Below, in pieces: positions 16,703-23,515 of a stretch of 64,000 bases of DNA (the first letter of the stretch is position 1; each line of letters opens with the position of its first letter). This stretch comes from Sorangium cellulosum. Lineage in GTDB: Bacteria > Myxococcota_A > Polyangia > Polyangiales > Polyangiaceae. Below the pieces are notes generated by a model, which was not told the origin of the DNA, searched no databases, and saw only the letters and a list, made by a program, of their open reading frames with translations. The stretch covers positions 9,562,501 to 9,626,500 of the forward strand of contig NZ_CP012673.1 in the NCBI RefSeq assembly GCF_002950945.1. The letters are read 5' to 3'. Made by a program: the position numbers and the translations under genes.

Positions 16703-17237
16703 GGTTTTCTCCCTGTCCGCAGACCCCATATGCGGCAGGCCGACGTCGCACGCCGCTCCTGCGGACTCGCGGCTGTCACGTCTACCATACACAAGTACGG
16801 TGATAGATGAAAATTCACCACGCCCCGCTGCGATCCAGCCTACAATCACGTGAAGTATACACATGAAACACCGCTGAAACGCCGCAACAGCAACACCTTG
16901 AATCAGCAGGTCACACAGGGTGCGCAGGGAATGTCCGGCAGCGACCATGTGTCTGAGCGCTGCTGTGTTCGCCTGCGATGGTCGATTCGCCGGATGTTCC
17001 AGGTGAGAGCGCGGCGGGCGGACGCAAGCCTGTCCCAGGGGCCCCCGAAGACCTGGTCGTCACCAAGGTCCTGGCCGGCGAACGGCTCCATCGTGATGAC
17101 ATCCAGGGCTCACGCGCGCGTCACGCCGGACGTGCACCAGCAGACACGCCTCGAGGCTCCACGGTGAGCTCAGGCGCGGTCTTCCCTGAAAATCCCCTCG
17201 TCGCCAGCGTGAGCAGCGGGCGGGGGCCACGACACCG
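16703..17237. other. Intergenic region with a nucleotidyltransferase relic
   Basis: The left part is the porin promoter region. The right part holds the relic at 17030-17100 described separately and the 3' flank of the second sugar-type binding protein. No intact gene is visible. Confidence 0.45.
17030..17100 (+). pseudogene. Fragment of a nucleotidyltransferase gene (PEDLVVTKVLAGE)
   Basis: The 33 bases at 17047-17079 are identical to 13227-13259 inside the intact nucleotidyltransferase gene, and the same frame reads APEDLVVTKVLAGERLHRDD. The neighbouring sequence does not continue the domain, so this is a leftover piece of a second copy or of a related module. Confidence 0.6.
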
Positions 17238-18368
17238 CTACTGCCTTGCGTCGAGGATGGCGAGGAAGTCGTTGTACGCGTCGACCTTGTGCGCCGGGAC
17301 CACGTCGAGGCCAAGGTCGAACCGGCTGTCGTCGACCATCCGCGGCGCGAGGGCTCCCCTGGTCGCGTCGAGACCGATGTTCTTGATGCCTTGGAGGATG
17401 TAGGGCACGAGATAGCCCTGGTAGTACTGCCGCTGGATGAGCGTGGCTTTGATGCGCCCCTCGCGCATGTAGTCGACCGTCCTCGGATGAAAGTCGAAGG
17501 TGACGACGGGGAGGCCCGGCTTGCCCGCGGCCTCCGCGGCGATCGCGCAACGAAACGCGATGTCGAACAGGCCGATCAACCCCACGGCGGGCGGGTCCGC
17601 GGTCTCGAGCTGCGTCTTCATCCATTCGACGTCCTCGGCCTCGCCCTCGTCGCTCCAGGTGGCCTGACGCACCACGGTCTTGTAACCGGCTGCCTCGAGC
17701 ACGTCCTGGGCCCCCTGCGTTCGATTGACTCCGTCGACCCACGTCGGGTCGGCGTTGCCGTGGATCACCACGGTGCCCGTCGTCGAGGGCAGCGCTGCGA
17801 GCAGGGTCTCCCCTGCCTTCGCACCGGCAGACTGGCTGAGGGTTCCGACGTAGATCGAGCGCTTCGACGTCGCAAGATCGCTGTCGAGCGTCACCACGTG
17901 CACCCCCTTCGCGACGGCGGCATCGATGGCGGCTGCGTTGGCCTCGCCGAACGGCGTGATGCCGATCGCCTCGGCGCCATCCATCAACACCTGTTCAATT
18001 TCCCGGTTCTGGAGCTCCATATCTCGCTCCTGATCCCCCGGCGGCTCGGGGGACCCGAGCACGTTGCCCGTGGCGTCGAGCTCACCCATGGCTCGGGTCG
18101 CGCCCTTGACGATCGGCGCAAAGAAGCCGGTAGCGGCCTTCAGCAGCACCGCCATCTGCATCGGCTCGCTCGGTTTCTTGTTGATCTCGGCGACGAGCTT
18201 GTCGATCGTCTCCTCGATCTCCACCGGAGTGAACTCGTTCTCGGCAGCCGGCCTTCGTATGATGGGTGAGGCGTCCCCGCCCCCGTCCGAGGTGCCGACC
18301 GGCGCGCATGCCGCCGTCATCAGCGCAAGCCCGAAGGCCGCCAGCCAACGTTGTCCAGCGCTCGTCAT
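17238..18368 (-). CDS. Sugar-type periplasmic binding lipoprotein, paralogue of 11154-12290
   Basis: The ATG at 18368 follows GGAGGAGG. The 376-aa product has a lipobox (LMTAACAP) and the same layout as the paralogue: EFTPVEIEETIDKLVAEINK, TGFFAPIVKGATRAMGEL, AIGITPFGEANAAAIDAAVA, HVVTLDSDLATSKR, and QRQYYQGYLVPYILQGIKN. It should bind a carbohydrate-like solute in the periplasm. It points towards the porin operon from the opposite side to its paralogue, and no ABC permease or ATPase gene is nearby. Duplication followed by divergence is clear; the ligand is not. Confidence 0.85.
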   Translation of the reverse strand: MTSAGQRWLAAFGLALMTAACAPVGTSDGGGDASPIIRRPAAENEFTPVEIEETIDKLVAEINKKPSEPMQMAVLLKAATGFFAPIVKGATRAMGELDATGNVLGSPEPPGDQERDMELQNREIEQVLMDGAEAIGITPFGEANAAAIDAAVAKGVHVVTLDSDLATSKRSIYVGTLSQSAGAKAGETLLAALPSTTGTVVIHGNADPTWVDGVNRTQGAQDVLEAAGYKTVVRQATWSDEGEAEDVEWMKTQLETADPPAVGLIGLFDIAFRCAIAAEAAGKPGLPVVTFDFHPRTVDYMREGRIKATLIQRQYYQGYLVPYILQGIKNIGLDATRGALAPRMVDDSRFDLGLDVVPAHKVDAYNDFLAILDARQ

Positions 18369-18699
18369 GAGACCTCCTCCTCCGTGGTCCGTCCGGTCCC
18401 GCGCGATACCCCCGCGCAAGAACACCGGGCTCGTGGCGAGATCATCCTAAGCCGTGGCATGTGACGCGCTGCACATGATTCCTCTACGACGAGCGGACCA
18501 CGCGCCGGTCCGATCTGTCAAGAGGGCAAGAGACAGATACGAGGCCCACAACAGCCGCTCACGGGATTGGTGGACTAAAGAACACAACCCGAGACACCTC
18601 GGGACATGGCGGATGTTTCGCGGGCGCCAGCGACCTCACCCAGCCACTCGCGCGCCACGAGGAGCGTGCGGGCGTGCTCGGGGACGCGCTCGAGGAAGC
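18369..18699. other. Intergenic region
   Basis: About 330 bp upstream of the second binding protein. It presumably contains that gene's promoter. Nothing else is recognisable. Confidence 0.4.
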
Positions 18700-19007
18700 T
18701 AGAGCTCCGAGACATGATCAACGCGGCGCGCCAGCACGTCAACCCGGGCACGCACATCTACATCGTGGGCCAGCCGGTCTACAATGAAGGACACGAGTGC
18801 TTCATCGCGGGGAACGGCGGTGCCGATTGGACTGACATGAAGGCGCAAGAGCTGGCCAGCGACTCGACCATCAACGAAAACATGAGCTACCTCGGGAGGT
18901 TCATCCTCAACAACGACGCGGGCGAAGTCAGCGACGGCTGCCACGCCAGCAGCCCGAAGGGCGAGGACGTGCTGGGAGAGCAGGCGAAGGCGTTCTTCGG
19001 GGGCTGA
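18700..19007 (+). pseudogene. C-terminal fragment of an SGNH/GDSL-type esterase
   Basis: The frame reads LRDMINAARQHVNPGTHIYI, then IAGNGGADWTDMK, then GEVSDGCHASSPKGEDVLGE and ends AKAFFGG. The SDGCH segment corresponds to block V of SGNH hydrolases, which carries the catalytic Asp and His. The N-terminal GDS block and the GxND block are absent, and upstream codons in the frame are unrelated. It is a 3' remnant of a secreted esterase gene. Confidence 0.55.
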
Positions 19008-19028
19008 TCGGAGCGCAGGCCCAACGAG

Positions 19029-19306
19029 ACCGAGCGGCGACGTCGACGGGCGCACATCCAAAGATCCCAGGCTCCGGCTGGAGCTCAGCGTGGAACACCA
19101 AGCTGCCCCCGAACACGGCTGCCCTGAAGAACGCCCTGAATTGCTTTGTCCATCAGAGCTGGACGGACGCGGCGGGGAGCAACGAGAACATGCCGATCAA
19201 CCGCCTGGACTGGTACATGGCGCTCGCGTTCTGTGCGTGGAACGGGGGACGGCTGGCGACAGAGGCGGAGTGGAACTACGCGGCCTCCGGGGGCAGCGAG
19301 CCAGCA
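19029..19306 (+). pseudogene. Internal fragment of a formylglycine-generating-enzyme-like (SUMF1) gene
   Basis: The frame reads TGAHPKIPGSGWSSAWNTKL, then FVHQSWTDAAGSNENMPINR, then LDWYMALAFCAWNGGRLATE and AEWNYAASGGSE. This is the core of the FGE-sulfatase/SUMF1 family as found in many paralogues of Polyangiales. Both ends are missing: the sequence joins unrelated DNA soon after AASGGSE. It directly follows the SGNH fragment, so this stretch is a patch of gene debris. Confidence 0.65.
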
Positions 19307-19422
19307 TCGAGGCGACATCGGGTCGCGTTGCGCGAGAACCCCTTCGTTCTACACCCGAAACCCCGCCGCAGGGACGGCGGGGCAGCGCAGGAAGGCGCCG
19401 GAGCCGCGCGGCTCCCTCCGCC

Positions 19423-20343
19423 TCAGCGCAGCGCCTCGGCGGCCGTCGCGGCCGTGAGGGCCTGGTCGAGCCAGCGCTCCAGGGTGCCCAGGTCCGTGCA
19501 GGCGGCGAGCTGAGCCTCCGCCTCGGCCGCCAGCGTCAGCCCGCGCCTCGCGAGCACGCGGCGGACCGCGGCGCGCAGACCTTCCTCCTGGCCCTCCCTG
19601 CGGCCCTCGCTGCGGCCCTCGCTGCGTGCCAGCGACAGCGCCCCGCGCTCGTCCTGGAGGGCGATGCCCGCGCGGATGTATGCGTCCCACTCCTCGTCGG
19701 TGAAGCGCGCCACGCGCGCCACCTCCAGCGCGCCCGTGAACGGCTCCTCCGCGAGCGCCTCGGGCACGACCCGGAGGTTGCTCGCCTCGCGAAAGAAGAA
19801 CGCCCACTTCTCGATCGTCGTCCGCGGCGTCTCGCCGGCGTCGTACTTCGGCAGCTCCAGGAACACGAACTGCAGCTGCCCCAGGCCCCGCGCTCCGCCG
19901 TGCTGCTCCTGCATGCGCCAGCGGCTCAGCATCGGCACGTGCGTCCCGTCGCGCCCAGGCCACAGCTCGAAGTCGCAGATCGTCACGCCGATGACGTCGT
20001 TCAGCTCAGGGTACTGCTGTCCGGCGTCGAGCTGCCCCGTGTAGGCCTTCGCGACGTTATAGACCACGCGCTTCTCGAACCCTTCCACGTTGAGCACCTG
20101 CATCTCCACGACGTACCGCGTGCCCTGCGCGTCGATGCACTTGACGTCCACGATGGAGTGCTTGAGCTCCGCCACCTTCGGCCGCTGCTCCGCCGAGAGC
20201 AGCTCCGCGGTGGCGATCCGGTGCGCCGCGTCCAGCTCCAGCAGGTCGTTCAACAGCGCGATGAGCAGCGGCTTGTGCTCCTCGCTGCCGAAGATCTTCT
20301 TGAACACGAAATCCGTCTTGGGATCCGCGAACAGAGGCCGCAT
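19423..20343 (-). CDS. Rpn family recombination-promoting nuclease / PD-(D/E)XK transposase-like protein
   Basis: This 306-aa protein opens with FADPKTDFVFKKIFGSEEHK, the hallmark of the TIGR01784/Rpn family, followed by LLIALLNDLLEL. The catalytic PD-(D/E)XK core is visible as VDVKCIDAQGTRYVVEMQV (Asp, then Glu-x-Gln). The C-terminus has a short SEGRSEGRREGQEEGLR repeat and a helical tail, both usual in the family. Such proteins are DNA endonucleases linked to RecA-independent recombination or phage response. Nothing nearby looks like a partner. Confidence 0.82.
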   Translation of the reverse strand: MRPLFADPKTDFVFKKIFGSEEHKPLLIALLNDLLELDAAHRIATAELLSAEQRPKVAELKHSIVDVKCIDAQGTRYVVEMQVLNVEGFEKRVVYNVAKAYTGQLDAGQQYPELNDVIGVTICDFELWPGRDGTHVPMLSRWRMQEQHGGARGLGQLQFVFLELPKYDAGETPRTTIEKWAFFFREASNLRVVPEALAEEPFTGALEVARVARFTDEEWDAYIRAGIALQDERGALSLARSEGRSEGRREGQEEGLRAAVRRVLARRGLTLAAEAEAQLAACTDLGTLERWLDQALTAATAAEALR

Positions 20344-20477
20344 GGCCCCGATCTACCTCGCCCCGGCCAGGATGTCCCGCCACAGCCCTGGATCTCGCGG
20401 CGCGCCGGTGCCCTCCTTCACGAGCCCGCGCGGCTCCGCTTGCGCGGGCGCTGCGCCCCATCGCACCCTCGCGCGCG

Positions 20478-21761
20478 ATGCTCGCCAGAAGCTCGCTCCG
20501 CCGGCCTGCCCACGCGGCGGCCGGCGCGGCGCTCGTCGCGGCGCTCGCCTGCGCCTCGCTCGGGTGCGCCCCTCCTCCCGCGCTCGCCCCGTCGACGCAG
20601 CCGCCGCTCCGGAGCCTTCGCATAACGGACGGCGATCTCGATCGCGCGCCGCGGACCGTCTCGGCGGCGGAGGCGCTCCGTGATCTCGACGACGCGCGCT
20701 ACGCCTTCGCGCACGCCTACGCGGGCCTCGACGGGCGCCCGCCGTCCCCCTCCCCCCGGTCCATCGCGCTGGCCGAACGCGCGCTCCGCCGCCGCGCCGC
20801 GTGGCGCCCCGACGACTTCGCGCGGCTCCTCCGCGACCTGTTCGCCGCCCCCGACGGCCACCTCGCGTTCGGCTACGGCGGCCCCGCGCCGCTCCGGCTC
20901 GCCGCCGCCCCGCCGCGCTCGCCCCTCCTGCCGTCCAGCGGCGCGCCGCCCGTCGAGCTCACGCGCACCCCGAGCGGCGTGCCGGTGCTCGCCGTCCGCA
21001 CCTTCAGCGCGGCCGCCGCGCCGGCGCTCGAGGCGCTCCCCGCGCTCGCGGCCGAGCTCCGGCGCGCCCCCGCCTTCGTCGTGGATCTGCGCGGCAACGC
21101 CGGCGGCGACTACCGCTACGCGGAGCGCTTCGCGCTCGCGCTGACCGACGCGCCGCTGCGCGCCCTCGACGAGCGCGAGGTCCTCTCCGTCGCGGCCGCC
21201 GAGGGGCGCGCGAACAGCGCCCGCCGGCGGCTCGCCCGCGGCGACGTCCCCGACGCGGCGCGGCCGCGCTTCCTCGATCACCTCGCCGCGCTCGAGCGCC
21301 TCGCCGCGGCGCTGCGCGCGCGCCCCCGAGGCGCGGCGCCGCGCGTCGACCTCACCACCCGCGGCGCCGCGCTCCGCGGCCGCGCGCCGGGGCCGCTCGC
21401 CGGGCGCGCCGTCTTCCTGGTCGACGGCGGCTGCGCCTCGGCGTGCGAGATGCTGCTCGCGCTCGTCCGGCAGATCCCCGGCGCGCTCGTCGCCGGCCAG
21501 AACACCCGCGGGGCCATGAGCGTCGGCGAGGTCGCGCTGTTCCGGCTCCCTCGCTCGGGCGTCACCCTCTCGCTCGGCACCCGCGCGTTCCGCGATCCGC
21601 TCGGCGGCTTCGCGGAGACGCGCGGCTTCGCGCCCGACGTGCGCCTCGACGGCGCCGACCCCGTCGGCGACGCGGCGGCGCTCGCGCTCGGCGATCACCT
21701 CACCGCGACAGCCGGTACGTCGCGTCGAACGGCGAGCCGCCCTGCGGCACCTCCCGGGTGA
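20478..21761 (+). CDS. S41 family peptidase-like lipoprotein
   Basis: The 427-aa protein has an N-terminal signal with lipobox-like LACASLGC. The tail-specific-protease core is recognisable as AFVVDLRGNAGGDYRYAERF, then AVFLVDGGCASACEMLLALV, where the Ser in the position of the catalytic serine follows a Cys/Ala pair, then GALVAGQNTRGAMSVGEV and a GFAPDVRLDGADP end. It probably cleaves or processes envelope peptides. Its last 62 bp overlap the 3' end of the convergent pgi gene; the C-terminal Ser/Arg/Pro tail encoded there is probably dispensable. Confidence 0.75.
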   Translation: MLARSSLRRPAHAAAGAALVAALACASLGCAPPPALAPSTQPPLRSLRITDGDLDRAPRTVSAAEALRDLDDARYAFAHAYAGLDGRPPSPSPRSIALAERALRRRAAWRPDDFARLLRDLFAAPDGHLAFGYGGPAPLRLAAAPPRSPLLPSSGAPPVELTRTPSGVPVLAVRTFSAAAAPALEALPALAAELRRAPAFVVDLRGNAGGDYRYAERFALALTDAPLRALDEREVLSVAAAEGRANSARRRLARGDVPDAARPRFLDHLAALERLAAALRARPRGAAPRVDLTTRGAALRGRAPGPLAGRAVFLVDGGCASACEMLLALVRQIPGALVAGQNTRGAMSVGEVALFRLPRSGVTLSLGTRAFRDPLGGFAETRGFAPDVRLDGADPVGDAAALALGDHLTATAGTSRRTASRPAAPPG

Positions 21762-23373
21762 CGCCGCGCTCGGGGTTCGCCGCGAGGTGGCGCAGGATCC
21801 AGAAGACCGTCTCCAGATCGTCCGACCCCGCCGCGCGCGCGACCTCCTCGAGCGGCAGCGCCCGGCCCTTCGCCGCGGCGAGCGCCGCGAGCACCTTGGC
21901 CTGGAGCTCCAGGACCTGCTGCGCCGCCTTCTTGCCGGCCTCCACGCCGGGCTGGTGGTACGCGTTGATGTTCACGAGCGACGCGTACAGCCCGACCGCC
22001 CGCTCGTAGAGCGCGATCAACATGCCGACCGCGCGCGCGTCGACCGCCTCGATCGTGATCGCGATCGACTCGCGCCCGCTGTCGGTCAGCGCCTTGCGCG
22101 TCCCCAGGAGGAAGCCGGCGAGGTAGTCGCCCGTCGTGACGCCGGGGTCGACCTCGAGCGCGCCGCGCGCGGGCGAGCGGTCGCGCAGCACCTCGATGAA
22201 CGTCACGAAGAAGTTGTCGAGCCCGTCGCGCAGCTGCTGCACGTACGCGTGCTGATCGGTCGAGCCCTTGTTGCCGTAGACGGCGATCCCCTGGAAGACC
22301 TCCTTGCCCTCGCGATCCAGCCGCTTGCCGAGCGACTCCATCACGAGCTGCTGGAGGTAGCGCGAGAAGAGCTCGAGCCGGTCCTTGTACGGGAGCAGCA
22401 CCATGTCCTTCCGGCCCACGCCGCCCGTCGCCGAGTACCAGGCGAGCGCGAGCAGCGCCGCGGGGTTCCGCGGCACCTCCTTCGCGCGCGTCACCTCGTC
22501 CATCTCGCGCGCCCCCTGCAGCATCTCGAGGATCGGCAGCCCCTGGAGCGCCGCCGGCAAGAGGCCGACCGCCGACAGCTCGCTCGTGCGCCCGCCGACC
22601 CAGTCCCACATCGGGAAGCGGGCGAGGAAGCCCTGCTTCGTCGCGTACCGGTCGAGCTCGCTCCCCTCCCCCGTCACCGCCACCGCGTGCGCGCCGAGCG
22701 AGAGGCCGAGCCGCCGGTACGCCGCCTCGAGCTCGAGCATCCCGTTGCGCGTCTCCTTCGTCCCGCCCGACTTCGAGATGATCACCGCGAGCGTCGCGCC
22801 GAGCTCGTCGCCGATGGCGTCGAGCGTGCGGTCGATCCCGTCGGGGTCCGTGTTGTCGAAGAAGTGCAGCTGCATCCGGTCGGCGGGCGAGCCGAGCGCC
22901 GACGCCACGAACTGCGGCCCGAGCGCCGAGCCGCCGATCCCGACCACGAGCACCCGGCGGAAGCGGGCGGCCCGCTCCGGGCGCACCCGCGCCGCGTGCA
23001 CGTCCGCGGCGAAGCTCAGGATCCGGGCGTTCGTCGCCTCGATCGCGGCGCGGAGGGCGGCCTCGGGCGCGAGCTCCGGCGCGCGCAGCCAGTAGTGGCC
23101 CACGCGGCGATCCTCGTCGGGGTTGGCGACGCTGCCGCCCTCGAGCGCCGCCATCTCGGCGAGCGCCGCCTGGATGCGCGGCTCCATCGCGGCGAAGAAG
23201 CCGTCCTCGAAGCGGATCCGGCTCACGTCGAGCCAGAAGCCGAGGTTCGGGTCGTGGAAGAGGTGGTCCCGGAATCGGACGAGAAGAGCGGGATGAGCGA
23301 GAGGAGCGAGGGAAGCGGCGGAGGGGACGGCGGGCGCCGGTCCTCGACCCCCGGTTGCGCGGTCTTGATCCAT
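21700..23373 (-). CDS. pgi: Glucose-6-phosphate isomerase
   Basis: This 557-aa enzyme interconverts glucose-6-phosphate and fructose-6-phosphate in glycolysis and gluconeogenesis. Two SIS domains are evident: VVGIGGSALGPQFVASAL and IISKSGGTKETRNGMLELE carry the sugar-phosphate contacts, and HAVAVTGEGSELDRYA and FPMWDWVGGRTSE follow as in the bacterial family. It is transcribed away from sucA, with about 140 bp between the starts. A TAGAAG element six bases before the ATG may give a near-leaderless transcript. The 3' end overlaps the S41 peptidase gene. Confidence 0.93.
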   Translation of the reverse strand: MDQDRATGGRGPAPAVPSAASLAPLAHPALLVRFRDHLFHDPNLGFWLDVSRIRFEDGFFAAMEPRIQAALAEMAALEGGSVANPDEDRRVGHYWLRAPELAPEAALRAAIEATNARILSFAADVHAARVRPERAARFRRVLVVGIGGSALGPQFVASALGSPADRMQLHFFDNTDPDGIDRTLDAIGDELGATLAVIISKSGGTKETRNGMLELEAAYRRLGLSLGAHAVAVTGEGSELDRYATKQGFLARFPMWDWVGGRTSELSAVGLLPAALQGLPILEMLQGAREMDEVTRAKEVPRNPAALLALAWYSATGGVGRKDMVLLPYKDRLELFSRYLQQLVMESLGKRLDREGKEVFQGIAVYGNKGSTDQHAYVQQLRDGLDNFFVTFIEVLRDRSPARGALEVDPGVTTGDYLAGFLLGTRKALTDSGRESIAITIEAVDARAVGMLIALYERAVGLYASLVNINAYHQPGVEAGKKAAQQVLELQAKVLAALAAAKGRALPLEEVARAAGSDDLETVFWILRHLAANPERGVTREVPQGGSPFDATYRLSR

Positions 23374-23515
23374 GCGCCCCTTCTACCGCTTCTCCCCACC
23401 GTTTCTCCAGGCGCACGACCCCCTTGTCCAGGCGAAGTTCCGCCCCAAGGGCGGGGCCATCCGAAAAGGACTCTAGCGTGCCGAGCCGACACGCGTTATT
23501 TGCACGCCGAACACG

